Assembly (NCBI GenBank): GCA_043738425.1
Contig: JAYUGJ010000071.1
Location: 1-64,000, forward strand
From: PBB1 sp043738425
GTDB taxonomy: Bacteria; Pseudomonadota; Gammaproteobacteria; Burkholderiales; Burkholderiaceae_C
DNA length: 64,000 bases
Reading direction: 5' to 3'
The position numbers and the translations under genes are program-made. The first letter of the stretch is position 1; each line of letters starts with the position of its first letter. Positions 1 to 8,419 of the stretch are shown here, piece by piece. Below the pieces are notes generated by a model, which saw only the letters and a program-made list of their open reading frames with translations, did no database searches and was not told the origin of the DNA.

Positions 1-2445
1 ATTCGCGTCGGCCCGCACGTTGAAACCGATGATCACCGCTTTGGAAGCAATCGCCAGGTTGATGTCGCTCTCGCTGATGCCGCCCACCGCGCCGTGCACC
101 ACCTGCACTTTGACTTCTGCGGTGCTGAGTTTGAGCAGCGACTGCGCCAGCGCTTCTTGGGAGCCTTGCACGTCGGCCTTGATGATCAATGCCAGCGTTT
201 GCGATTCGCCCTGCCCCATGTTCTCGAACAGGTTTTCGAGCTTGGCCGCTTGCTGCTTCGCCAGTTTGACGTCGCGGTACTTGCCCGAACGGAAGGTCGA
301 TATTTCACGCGCGCGGCGCTCGTCGGCCAACACCATGAATTCGTCACCGGCCTGCGGCACCTCGGTCAAACCTTGAATTTCCACCGGTATCGATGGGCCG
401 GCTTCGGTGATCGGTTTGCCGTTTTCATCGAGCATGGCGCGTACCCGGCCGTAGGTCGAACCGGCCAACACCACATCGCCGCGCTTGAGCGTGCCGGACT
501 GCACCAACACGGTGGCCACCGGGCCGCGGCCTTTGTCGAGCTTGGCCTCGATCACCAGGCCCTTGGCCATGCTGGCGCGAGCCGCTTTCAGCTCGAGTAT
601 TTCAGCCTGCAGCAGCACCTGCTCGAGCAAATCGTCGATGCCCTGACCAGTTTTGGCCGACACCGACACAAACGGCGACGGGCCGCCGAATTCCTCCGGC
701 ACCACCTCTTCGGCCACCAGCTCGCTTTTCAGGCGTTCGATGTTCGCGCCGGGTTTGTCGATCTTGTTCATCGCCACCACCAACGGCACACCGGCAGCCT
801 TCGCGTGCGCGATCGCCTCTTTGGTTTGCGGCATCACACCGTCGTCGGCCGCCACCACCAAGATCACCAGGTCGGTGGCTTTGGCACCGCGCGCGCGCAT
901 CGCGGTAAACGCTGCGTGGCCGGGCGTGTCGAGGAAAGTAATCATGCCGCGCGGTGTGTCCACGTGGTACGCACCGATGTGCTGCGTGATTCCACCGGCC
1001 TCACCCGCTGCCACGCGTGCGGTGCGGATGTAGTCGAGCAGCGAGGTTTTGCCATGGTCGACGTGGCCCATGACGGTGACCACCGGCGCGCGTGGCACCA
1101 ACTCGTGGTCGGCTTCGCCTTCGACGTCGTCTTCAAGAAATGCGTCAGGGTCGTCCAGCTTGGCGGCCAGCGCTTTGTGGCCCATTTCTTCGACCAAGAT
1201 CATCGCGGTTTCTTGGTCGAGTTGCTGGTTGATGGTGACCATCTGACCGAGCTTCATCAATTGCTTGATGACCTCGGAGGCCTTCACGCTCATCTTGTGA
1301 GCGAGGTCGGCCACGCTGATGGTTTCGGGCACGTGAACTTCCTGGATTTGCTGCTCGGCCGGCACCACAAAGGTAGAAACCGAGCCGTCGCTGCGCTCGC
1401 CACGGCGACCGCCGCGCGGCGCACGCCATCCCGCACGCGCGCCACCGGGCGCATCGTTGCGGGCTTTGAGGCCGCGTTTTTTCGCCGCATCGTCGGCCCA
1501 GCTCGACGACAGCTTTTCCGACTTGACCGATTTTTTGTCGCCCGGTTTGGCGACCACCGCGCCCGGCGCACCTGGCACCGCCGCGGGCTTGTGAATGGTT
1601 CCTTTGATGCCCTCTTTGCCCGCCTCGACTGGCTTGGCCGGCTCGTCAGGCTTCTTCGCCACCAGCACTTTTTTCGGCGCGGACATCATCGCGCGAATCG
1701 CCGCCGCCTCGTCCTCGGCACCCTTGCGGCGCTTGGCCAAATCGATGGCGCGCTGCTTGTCTTCATCGACCACGTCAGCCGCTTTGATAACCCGCAGCGC
1801 AGGCTTGGCAGGCTCGGCCGCCACCGGCGGGATTGCCGCTAGCGTGGCTGCCGGTGCGGCTGGGCTACCCGCTGCCGGAACCGCGGTCGCACTGGCCGGC
1901 GCTGCCGCCGTGCTGGCGGCGGCGGCCACTTTTTCTGCTTCGGCGCGAACCAGGGCTTCAGCGGCCGCATGGGCTTCGTGCTTCAGGCGCTCTTCGGCCT
2001 CGCGGATCCGTTGGCGTTCGGCCAGCTCGGCTTCTTGCTGGCGCAGCAGCTCGGCTTGCGCTTGCGCCTCCGCTTCCAGCCGCACCAAGGCTTCGGTATC
2101 GACTTCCGGCGCATCAGACGGCGCACTCGCATCCGCTGGCGCATCTTCACGCTTGATAAAGGTGCGCTTCTTGCGCACTTCGACTTGAATCGTGCGTGCC
2201 TTGCCGCTGGAATCGGCCTGCTTGATTTCGCTGGTCGACTTGCGGGTCAGCGTGATCTTCTTGCGCTCGACACCGGTGGTGCCGTGGCTGGTGCGTAGGT
2301 AATCGAGCAGCTGCGCTTTGTCGGCGTCGCTCAAGGAATCGTCCGTCGACGCCTTGCTCACTCCCGCCGATTGCAATTGAACCAACAGTGCGTCGGCAGG
2401 ACGGTTGAGCTCGGCGGCGAGTTGGGCGACGGTGGTCACGGCCAT
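1..2445 (-). CDS. infB: Translation initiation factor IF-2 (3' end cut by the window)
   Basis: GTPase that brings initiator fMet-tRNA to the 30S subunit and promotes 50S joining. The reading frame stays open from the ATG at 2445 (MAVTTVAQLAAELNRP, an IF2 N-terminal domain) to the first base of the window, so 815 residues are visible and the C-terminal part is missing. A charged Ala/Glu/Lys-rich linker, typical of long proteobacterial IF2, fills about residues 75-340. The GTPase core is clear: G1 GHVDHGKT at about 460-467 (bases 1045-1068), DTPGH (G3) near 505 and NKID (G4) near 560. It is the last visible gene of rimP-nusA-infB, 72 bp after nusA. Identity is certain; the start is supported by the IF2_N match. 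Confidence 0.97.
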   Translation of the reverse strand, partial: MAVTTVAQLAAELNRPADALLVQLQSAGVSKASTDDSLSDADKAQLLDYLRTSHGTTGVERKKITLTRKSTSEIKQADSSGKARTIQVEVRKKRTFIKREDAPADASAPSDAPEVDTEALVRLEAEAQAQAELLRQQEAELAERQRIREAEERLKHEAHAAAEALVRAEAEKVAAAASTAAAPASATAVPAAGSPAAPAATLAAIPPVAAEPAKPALRVIKAADVVDEDKQRAIDLAKRRKGAEDEAAAIRAMMSAPKKVLVAKKPDEPAKPVEAGKEGIKGTIHKPAAVPGAPGAVVAKPGDKKSVKSEKLSSSWADDAAKKRGLKARNDAPGGARAGWRAPRGGRRGERSDGSVSTFVVPAEQQIQEVHVPETISVADLAHKMSVKASEVIKQLMKLGQMVTINQQLDQETAMILVEEMGHKALAAKLDDPDAFLEDDVEGEADHELVPRAPVVTVMGHVDHGKTSLLDYIRTARVAAGEAGGITQHIGAYHVDTPRGMITFLDTPGHAAFTAMRARGAKATDLVILVVAADDGVMPQTKEAIAHAKAAGVPLVVAMNKIDKPGANIERLKSELVAEEVVPEEFGGPSPFVSVSAKTGQGIDDLLEQVLLQAEILELKAARASMAKGLVIEAKLDKGRGPVATVLVQSGTLKRGDVVLAGSTYGRVRAMLDENGKPITEAGPSIPVEIQGLTEVPQAGDEFMVLADERRAREISTFRSGKYRDVKLAKQQAAKLENLFENMGQGESQTLALIIKADVQGSQEALAQSLLKLSTAEVKVQVVHGAVGGISESDINLAIASKAVIIGFNVRADAN

Positions 2446-2517
2446 TGTGGATTCCTCAGATCAGTACGAACAGTTCAGCGTTGCGGCGGGCGATGGCACA
2501 TCAGATCGGGCCACGGG

Positions 2518-3996
2518 TCAGGTGGTGAACCAGTGCGCACGCGCCGTCATGATCAGCGCCTTCGCTGTTTCATCGTCCACGCCGGATATTTCAACCAACT
2601 CATCGACCGCCAAGTCAGCCAGGTCGTCACGCGTGTGCACGCCGCCATCGACCAGTTTGGCGATCAGCCCAGGCTCCAGTCCTTCGACGTCCCGCAGGTC
2701 TTGCGACACATCACCGACGTTTTCTTCGCGGGCTATTTCCATCGTCAGCAGCGCGTCTTTGGCGCGCGTGCGCAGCTCGTTGACGGTGTCTTCATCGAAG
2801 CCTTCGATTTCCAGCATTTCCTGCATCGGCACATAAGCGACTTCTTCCAGGCTGGCAAAGCCTTCAGCGATCAGGATGTCAGCAACCTCGACGTCGACGT
2901 CGAGCTTGTCGACGAACAGTTTGCGCACCACATCGCTTTCGCCGGCTTGCTTCACCGACGACTCTTCGGCGGTCATGATGTTGATGCGCCAGCCGGTCAT
3001 CTCGGACGCCAACCGCACGTTTTGGCCGCCGCGTCCAATCGCGATAGCAAGGTTTTCTTCGTCCACCACCACATCCATCGCGTGGCGCTCTTCATCGACC
3101 ACGATGGATTGCACGTTGGCCGGTGCCAGCGCACCGATGACAAACTGCGCCGGGTCCTCCGACCACAACACGATGTCGACCCGCTCGCCCGCCAACTCAT
3201 TGGTCACGCCGTTGACCCGTGAGCCGCGCACGCCGACGCAGGTGCCGATCGGGTCGACGCGTTTGTCGTGCGACTGCACCGCAATCTTGGCGCGTGAACC
3301 CGGATCGCGGGCGCACGATTTAATTTCGAGCAGGCCTTGTTCGATTTCAGGCACTTCTTGCGCGAACAGCTCGATCATGAAACCCGGTGCGCTGCGCGAC
3401 AACAAAATCTGCGGCCCGCGCAAAGTCGAATCCACCTCGGTGAGGTAGGCCCGAACCCGGTCGCCGATGCGCAGGGTTTCCTTCGGAATCATTTCATTGC
3501 GACGCAGCCGTCCTTCGACGCGACCGGACTCGACGATCACATCGCCTTTGTCCAGGCGCTTGACGGTGCCGACGAATATCTTTTCGCCGCGCGACAGGAA
3601 GTCGTTCAACAGCTGCTCGCGCTCCGCGTCGCGGATCTTTTGCAAGATGACCTGCTTCGCCGCTTGCGCGCCGATGCGTCCGATCGACACCGACTCGACC
3701 GGCTCTTCGATGTAGTCATCGACCTCGATGTCGGGGATTTGTTCGAGCGCTTCGAAATGCAAAATTTCCGAGTCAGGCAATTGCAGCCCAGCCTCATCGG
3801 CCACCACATGCCAGCGCCGAAATGTTTCGTAGGCACCGGTTTCGCGGTCGACGATGACCCGCATGTCGACCTCGCCGCCTTGCAGTTTTTTAGACGCCGA
3901 TGCGAGCGCAGCTTCCACCGCGCCGAACACGATTTCCAGGTCCACGCTTTTCTCGCGCGAGATGGCATCCACCAGCATCAACAGTTCGCGATTCAT
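2518..3996 (-). CDS. nusA: Transcription termination/antitermination factor NusA
   Basis: Binds RNA polymerase and nascent RNA, modulating pausing, intrinsic and Rho termination and rRNA antitermination. The 492-residue protein has the expected order: NusA N-terminal domain (MNRELLMLVDAISREK), S1 domain (about 135-200, with FVGTVKRLDKGDVIVESG), two KH domains (about 230-350, including AIGRGGQNVRLAS) and two acidic C-terminal repeats (about 365-490), the longer proteobacterial form. Its start overlaps the rimP stop by 4 bp, so the two are probably translationally coupled; infB follows. Length and domains are fully ordinary. Confidence 0.98.
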   Translation of the reverse strand: MNRELLMLVDAISREKSVDLEIVFGAVEAALASASKKLQGGEVDMRVIVDRETGAYETFRRWHVVADEAGLQLPDSEILHFEALEQIPDIEVDDYIEEPVESVSIGRIGAQAAKQVILQKIRDAEREQLLNDFLSRGEKIFVGTVKRLDKGDVIVESGRVEGRLRRNEMIPKETLRIGDRVRAYLTEVDSTLRGPQILLSRSAPGFMIELFAQEVPEIEQGLLEIKSCARDPGSRAKIAVQSHDKRVDPIGTCVGVRGSRVNGVTNELAGERVDIVLWSEDPAQFVIGALAPANVQSIVVDEERHAMDVVVDEENLAIAIGRGGQNVRLASEMTGWRINIMTAEESSVKQAGESDVVRKLFVDKLDVDVEVADILIAEGFASLEEVAYVPMQEMLEIEGFDEDTVNELRTRAKDALLTMEIAREENVGDVSQDLRDVEGLEPGLIAKLVDGGVHTRDDLADLAVDELVEISGVDDETAKALIMTARAHWFTT

Positions 3997-4583
3997 CGTT
4001 TGCGATCTCCATCTGTCTCACTACCGTCCGCCTCGACCGAGTCGGCTGGCGTACCCGAGGCCGGTGCAAACCGACGCCCTTTGAAATCGACCACCGGCAC
4101 CAGCCTGGCGTCGCGCACCTCGTCGAACGAAAAATCCAGTGCCTGGTCGACGGTGCCATCGCTGAACACCAGCCGCCACTGGTCGCCCAGCGGCTCGAGC
4201 ACGCCTTGGAACTTCTTGCGGCCCTGAAACGCCACTTTCAACGACAGGTCGATGCGTTCGCCGCTGAAGCGCAGGTAATCGGCAGGTTTTTTCAGCGGCC
4301 GGTCGAGGCCGGGTGACGACACCTCCAGCCGCTCGTAGGCGCAATTTTCAACTTCGAGCACGTGCTGCAACTGCCGCGTCACGCGCTCACAGTCTTCGAC
4401 GTTGATGAACTCGCTGCCGGGCATCGCCGGGCTTGGCGCAGCGATGGTCACCGTTGCGTTTGCCGCCGCCTGCACTGGTTTGTCGATGTAGACGCGCAGC
4501 AACCCCTGCGGGCTGCGCTCGGTATCGACCAGGTCATACCCCAACCCGGATACCGTCGTCTCGATCGCAAGTTGCCAGTTCAT
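3993..4583 (-). CDS. rimP: Ribosome maturation factor RimP
   Basis: Needed for late maturation of the 30S subunit. At 196 residues it is longer than the roughly 150-residue E. coli protein. The extra length is an Ala/Pro/Thr-rich segment near residues 36-55 (AAANATVTIAAPSPAMPGSE) interrupting the N-terminal domain just before FINVEDCERVTRQL, plus a polar C-terminal tail after the SH3-like domain. The conserved SSPGLDRPLK motif is intact. It is the first gene of the rimP-nusA-infB operon and overlaps nusA by 4 bp. Start chosen at the ATG giving MNWQLAIETTVSGLGYDLVD, which aligns with the family N terminus. Confidence 0.95.
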   Translation of the reverse strand: MNWQLAIETTVSGLGYDLVDTERSPQGLLRVYIDKPVQAAANATVTIAAPSPAMPGSEFINVEDCERVTRQLQHVLEVENCAYERLEVSSPGLDRPLKKPADYLRFSGERIDLSLKVAFQGRKKFQGVLEPLGDQWRLVFSDGTVDQALDFSFDEVRDARLVPVVDFKGRRFAPASGTPADSVEADGSETDGDRKR

Positions 4584-4930
4584 TCGATGTCAATTTCCCA
4601 ACCGTTTTGGCCCCGCCCCATCGGCGCAGCCAGTGACTAGACCTTGCGCGGGTGCTTCGACGCTGCCCGCAGCTTCGCGTTTTGGTTTACCTGTCGGCCT
4701 GTGGATTACCCAAAAAAAATGGGCTGTGTGAGTCAGCCCATGTTTTTGCAACAGCCCGCAGCGAAGCGCCAGATTGTACCTCGACAGGACGTAGCGGTGG
4801 CATGTCTCTGGCAGCCTCTGCCGCCACCGAGTGGCTGCGCCAAAAGCGCATCGGGCGTGTCGCCCGCGGCAATGGCCGCATGCAAAAATTTGCGGCTGCG
4901 CCCGGGCGCACCACCAACCAGGAATCGGAC
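4584..4930. other. Divergent intergenic region between rimP and fabI
   Basis: A 347-bp interval between the divergent starts of rimP (-) and fabI (+). It contains one strong hairpin with flanking A and T runs (4712-4747, listed separately). I see no tRNA, no convincing small ORF and no clear sigma-70 promoter pair. An open frame runs through from 4652 into fabI but does not look like a FabI N terminus. Promoters for both genes are expected here. Confidence 0.6.
4712..4747. terminator. Hairpin with T-run upstream of rimP operon
   Basis: An 8-bp perfect stem (ATGGGCTG/CAGCCCAT, 4719-4726 with 4734-4741) has a 7-nt loop. Read on the minus strand it is followed by a run of seven or eight T (4712-4719), the form of an intrinsic terminator pointing towards rimP, 129 bp before its start. 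Read on the plus strand it is followed by five T. It could be an attenuator in the rimP-nusA-infB leader or a bidirectional insulator; the sequence alone does not decide. Confidence 0.65.
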
Positions 4931-5719
4931 ATGGGATTTTTAACCGGCAAGCAGCTGCTGATCACTGGCGTTTTGTCGAACCGGTCGATTGCTTATGGCA
5001 TCGCCCGCGCGTGCCACCGCGAAGGTGCCGAACTGGCGTTCAGCTACGTTGGCGAGCGTTTTAAAAACCGCACCGCCGAGCTCGCCGCCGACTTCGGCTC
5101 GACCAAACTGTTCGACTGCGATGTGGCAGACGACGCCCAGATAGATCGCCTGTTCGCCGAACTGGGCGAGGTCTGGCCGCAATTCGATGGCTTTGTGCAT
5201 TCGATTGGTTTCGCCACCCGCGAGTCGATCGCGGGCGATTTTCTCGACGGTTTGTCGCGCGAGTCGTTTCGCATTGCGCACGACATTTCGGCCTACAGCT
5301 TTCCGGCCATGGCCAAAGCAGCCGCCAGCCGGTTGCGCCCGGGTGCCGCGCTGCTCACGTTGACCTACCTCGGCGCGCTGCGATCGGTGCCCAACTACAA
5401 CACGATGGGTTTGGCCAAGGCCTCGCTCGAAGCCAGCGTGCGCTACCTCGCGACCAGCCTGGGCCCGCGCGGCGTGCGGGTCAACGGAATTTCGGCAGGG
5501 CCGATCAAAACATTGGCGGCCTCGGGCATCAAAGGCTTCGGGAAAATCTTGGATGTGGTGGCCGCCAACGCGCCCCTGCGGCGCAACGTGACCATCGACG
5601 ACGTAGGCAACGTGGCGGCGTTTTTGCTGTCCGATTTAGCCGCCGGTGTCACGTCTGAAATCACCTACGTGGACGGCGGCTTCAGCCACGCGATGACGGG
5701 TTCGGCCGACATCGCCTGA
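4931..5719 (+). CDS. fabI: Enoyl-[acyl-carrier-protein] reductase (NADH) FabI
   Basis: Catalyses the last reduction of each type II fatty-acid elongation cycle, the NADH-dependent saturation of enoyl-ACP. The 262 residues match the family length. The atypical SDR cofactor motif (GVLSNRSIAYGIA, about 13-25), DCDVADD near 62 and the FabI catalytic pair are visible: Tyr146 in LTYLGA and Tyr156-x6-Lys163 in YNTMGLAK. The Ala/Gly-rich loop that contacts triclosan and isoniazid-type inhibitors lies around 190-205. The ATG at 4931 was chosen because an AGGA-type ribosome-binding site sits about 8 nt upstream and the product starts like other FabI (MGFLTGKQLLITG); the open frame extends about 280 bp further upstream without homology. 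Confidence 0.97.
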   Translation: MGFLTGKQLLITGVLSNRSIAYGIARACHREGAELAFSYVGERFKNRTAELAADFGSTKLFDCDVADDAQIDRLFAELGEVWPQFDGFVHSIGFATRESIAGDFLDGLSRESFRIAHDISAYSFPAMAKAAASRLRPGAALLTLTYLGALRSVPNYNTMGLAKASLEASVRYLATSLGPRGVRVNGISAGPIKTLAASGIKGFGKILDVVAANAPLRRNVTIDDVGNVAAFLLSDLAAGVTSEITYVDGGFSHAMTGSADIA

Positions 5720-5746
5720 CCGGCGTGGGCGCGGCCGAGCGCGTAG

Positions 5747-6388
5747 TCAAATTTTTGACTTGACCAGCTCGAACGCCTGTTCCGACAACGGCACCGCAGT
5801 CGCCAACAACGCATCGATTTCATCGCGGCAGGCCTGCGCAAACACCGCGTTTTTGATACTCGGCACGTTGATGTACACATTCAACGCCGCGCTGCGCAGT
5901 GCGGCCTGTGCCGCCAGTGCCCCGACACCGGCATCGCTGATGACATTCAGGTTGCCGACCTGTGCTGCCCGCAGGCTCAGCGCAATCACCGCCGCACTGG
6001 CGCGGGCACATTGCAAAGGGGCTTCGGTGGCCGCGTGCAAACCGGCTTGAATCGCCGCTGCGCGCATGGCTTTTTGGTCGTCGGTCGACTTCGGCAATGC
6101 GTAGGCTGCCATCAGGCCGTTGAACGCGGTGATGTCGTCGGCGACCATGCCAGCCAGCTGGCCGCGCAACGATTCGGCGTCGCGCAACACCGAGTGCATT
6201 TCGCCTTCTACCGCCGCGTACTTTTCTTTGCCCACCGTCAGGTTGCACACCATGCTGACCAGTGCCGCACCCATGGCACCCAACACCGCGGCCGCGCTGC
6301 CGCCGCCCGGCGTCGCGGCACTGCTGGCCAGCGCGTCCAGAAAATGCACCACGGGTTGTTCAACGATGGGGGTCGGCGCAGTGGTCAT
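5747..6388 (-). CDS. fchA: Methenyl-tetrahydrofolate cyclohydrolase FchA
   Basis: Interconverts 10-formyl-H4F and 5,10-methenyl-H4F. The 213-residue protein belongs to the formiminotransferase-cyclodeaminase fold family, with ATPGGGSAAA near 25-34 and the all-helical pattern of that family. The stand-alone length and the partner genes indicate the methylotroph FchA branch, not the histidine-degradation cyclodeaminase. It is the third gene of hprA-mtdA-fchA, 7 bp after mtdA, the same gene order as the known Methylobacterium serine-cycle locus. Function by homology and context; the cyclodeaminase alternative is unlikely because no hut genes are present. Confidence 0.92.
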   Translation of the reverse strand: MTTAPTPIVEQPVVHFLDALASSAATPGGGSAAAVLGAMGAALVSMVCNLTVGKEKYAAVEGEMHSVLRDAESLRGQLAGMVADDITAFNGLMAAYALPKSTDDQKAMRAAAIQAGLHAATEAPLQCARASAAVIALSLRAAQVGNLNVISDAGVGALAAQAALRSAALNVYINVPSIKNAVFAQACRDEIDALLATAVPLSEQAFELVKSKI

Positions 6389-6395
6389 GGCGGTG

Positions 6396-7307
6396 TCAGC
6401 TCGCGGTGGATAGGGTCGGCGTGGCCGGCGTGGCTGGCGTGGCCGTCGCCATCAACTTCGCCTTGGCGAAAATGGCTTCGGCATCGAGTACCTGGTCTGC
6501 GGCTTCAAACAACTGCGCAACACAGGCGCGGTGCAGTGCCAATTTCAACGAACCAAAACCGATCGCTCCCCAACAGGCTTTGCCACCGCGGTCGGCTCCG
6601 CGGTCCATCGTGTCGACACCCTCGATACCGCTCGGAGGCGTGGCGTTGGCATCGGCCAGCAAACGCAGGGTCGGATTGTTTTGCCAATCGGCCGCGCGCA
6701 GCAGCACCGCACCGGCCGCGCCGGTCGACACCACGAGGTGCGCGCCGAGACAAGCCGCTGCGCGCGACGCGCAATCAGCGGCCTCCACCGCACGGACCAC
6801 GATCTGAAATTCAGCCGCCAGGTGGTCGCAGGCTTTTTGGGCATTCGCCAGCGTGCGCGAAGTGATGGACACCACCGCGCCCTCTTTCGCCAACATCACC
6901 GCGGCGCGCTGACCCACCGGCCCGGTACCCGCCAGCACCACCGCGCGCAGGCCGCTCAAACTGCCGCCGGCGCTTTTCAGCAAACACGCCACCAGCGCGG
7001 CGGCGGTGGTGTTCGAGCCGTTGCTGTCCAACATGACCGAGACGCGGAAGTTGGAAAAAAACTGCTGCTGAATGGCTTTGAAAAGCTGCTCACCCAGGGC
7101 CAGATTGCCGCCACCAACAAAGATCGCGGTGAACTTTTTTTCTTTCGGCGCGCGGGTGAATACCGCGCCGTCAACCAGCGTGCCGACGTTCGCCGGCGTG
7201 ATGCCGCCGTACGCCATCACCTGGTCGGCACCACCGTCGTACGCCACCACGGTGTCGAACGCGGCCGGGATGGCGTCGGTGTCGAGTTGCAGCAAAAGCT
7301 TTTTCAT
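6396..7307 (-). CDS. mtdA: NADP-dependent methylene-H4F/methylene-H4MPT dehydrogenase MtdA
   Basis: Interconverts methenyl- and methylene-tetrahydrofolate with NADP(H), feeding methylene-H4F to the serine cycle. From memory the protein aligns along its whole length with Methylobacterium MtdA: DTDAIPAAFD at the N terminus, FVGGGNLALGE near 64, DSNGSNTTAAA at 94-104 and the Rossmann motif GTGPVG at 127-132. The usual family length is about 288; here 303 residues include a Thr/Ala/Pro repeat tail (ATATPATPATP) coded by a short tandem repeat at about 6416-6450. It sits between hprA and fchA with 33- and 7-bp gaps. MtdB (H4MPT-specific) is less likely given the FchA neighbour. Confidence 0.93.
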   Translation of the reverse strand: MKKLLLQLDTDAIPAAFDTVVAYDGGADQVMAYGGITPANVGTLVDGAVFTRAPKEKKFTAIFVGGGNLALGEQLFKAIQQQFFSNFRVSVMLDSNGSNTTAAALVACLLKSAGGSLSGLRAVVLAGTGPVGQRAAVMLAKEGAVVSITSRTLANAQKACDHLAAEFQIVVRAVEAADCASRAAACLGAHLVVSTGAAGAVLLRAADWQNNPTLRLLADANATPPSGIEGVDTMDRGADRGGKACWGAIGFGSLKLALHRACVAQLFEAADQVLDAEAIFAKAKLMATATPATPATPTLSTAS

Positions 7308-7340
7308 AGGGTGTCTCGCAAACTAGAACGCCGCGAAAAA

Positions 7341-8300
7341 TCAGGTCACCATGTTCTGCGGCGTACCGTGAACAAACGCTTCCAGATTGTCGATGAGCTG
7401 CTCGGCGAGGATTTGCATCGCATCGTCGGAGGCCCAGGCCACATGCGGCGTCAAGATGAAGTTCGGCAGCTGCAGCACGCGCAGGTCGAGCAGCGGGTTG
7501 CCATCCTTCGGCGGCTCGGTGGTCAGCACGTCGAAGCCCGCGCCGCCGATCGTGCCGTCAAGCAACGCGGCCGCCAGCGCAGCCTCGTCGACCAGCCCGC
7601 CGCGTGCGGTGTTGATCAATATCGCGGTCGGTTTCATCATGCGCAACTGTTCGGCACCAATCAACGGCGGTGCACCGGGAGATACCGGGCAGTGCAGCGA
7701 AATCACATCGGATTCGGCCAGCACGCGTTCGACTGGCTTCAAATTACCGCGGACTTTTTTGCGCATCACGTTTTCGGCAAACAGCACGTTCATACCGAAC
7801 GCGCGGGCGATATTCGCAGTGGCGCGGCCCAACGATCCCGCGCCGAAGATGCCCATCGTGCCGCCGTGCAAATCACCGATGGGATGGTCAAAAAAACAGA
7901 ACTGCGCGGCGTGCTGCCAGCGTCCACAAATGACGTCGCTGCGGTAGGCGACCAGGTTGCGTTTGATGGCCAGCACCATGGCGAAGACATGCTCGGGCAC
8001 GGTGTTGATCGCGTAATTGCGGATGTTGGTGACGCCAGCACCGTGTCGGCGGCACGCCCCTACGTCGATCAGGTTGTAGCCAGTGGCAGCCATCGCGACC
8101 AGCTTCAATTTAGGCAGCTGCGCAATCACCTCGGCGGTCAACGGCACCTTGTTGGTGATGACGATGGTGGCGTCGCGCGCACGTTCAACCACCTGATCGT
8201 CGCTGGTGGCTTCAAACTCTTCCCAGGTGTGGTCGAACGCCGGGCGGCGCGGCGTCACCAGCAAAGTAGCGCTATCGAGAAACACCACGTGTTCGGTCAT
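7341..8300 (-). CDS. hprA: Hydroxypyruvate reductase / D-2-hydroxyacid dehydrogenase HprA
   Basis: NAD(P)H-dependent reduction of hydroxypyruvate to D-glycerate, a core serine-cycle step. 319 residues from the ATG at 8300. The D-isomer-specific 2-hydroxyacid dehydrogenase fold is clear: substrate loop AATGYNLIDV near 71-80, NAD motif GIFGAGSLGRA at 150-160, catalytic Arg in INTARGGLVDE, a downstream acidic residue, and catalytic His in TPHVAWAS. First gene of hprA-mtdA-fchA; it diverges from mclA with 119 bp between starts. Specificity for hydroxypyruvate rather than glyoxylate or glycerate alone is inferred from the cluster. A longer upstream frame exists but would run into the divergent promoter region. 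Confidence 0.9.
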   Translation of the reverse strand: MTEHVVFLDSATLLVTPRRPAFDHTWEEFEATSDDQVVERARDATIVITNKVPLTAEVIAQLPKLKLVAMAATGYNLIDVGACRRHGAGVTNIRNYAINTVPEHVFAMVLAIKRNLVAYRSDVICGRWQHAAQFCFFDHPIGDLHGGTMGIFGAGSLGRATANIARAFGMNVLFAENVMRKKVRGNLKPVERVLAESDVISLHCPVSPGAPPLIGAEQLRMMKPTAILINTARGGLVDEAALAAALLDGTIGGAGFDVLTTEPPKDGNPLLDLRVLQLPNFILTPHVAWASDDAMQILAEQLIDNLEAFVHGTPQNMVT

Positions 8301-8419
8301 ATCGTCAGCCTGTGTGCGGGTCGGGAGGGAGCCGAATGATCGCGCGGTTTGCAACCCGGCACGGCGCGCCAGCCGATCAAAATAATGCATCTGCCCACGA
8401 AACACCGCACCACATTGCC
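8301..8419. promoter_or_regulatory. Divergent promoter region between the two C1 transcription units
   Basis: 119 bp separating the starts of hprA (-) and mclA (+). Both serine-cycle units must be driven from here or from within the opposite gene. The AT-richest part is about 8378-8390. I could not assign a convincing -35/-10 pair or a definite LysR-type T-N11-A operator, so co-regulation by a QscR-like protein is only a possibility. Confidence 0.5.

Noticed and set aside
94..1842. Long plus-strand open frame (582 codons) opposite infB
   Set aside because: Antisense shadow in a GC-rich gene. The minus strand gives a continuous IF2 with all GTPase motifs; the plus-strand product is a His/Arg-rich string without any domain.
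6531..8339. 602-codon plus-strand frame opposite mtdA/hprA
   Set aside because: Antisense to two well-matched dehydrogenases; no domain recognised.
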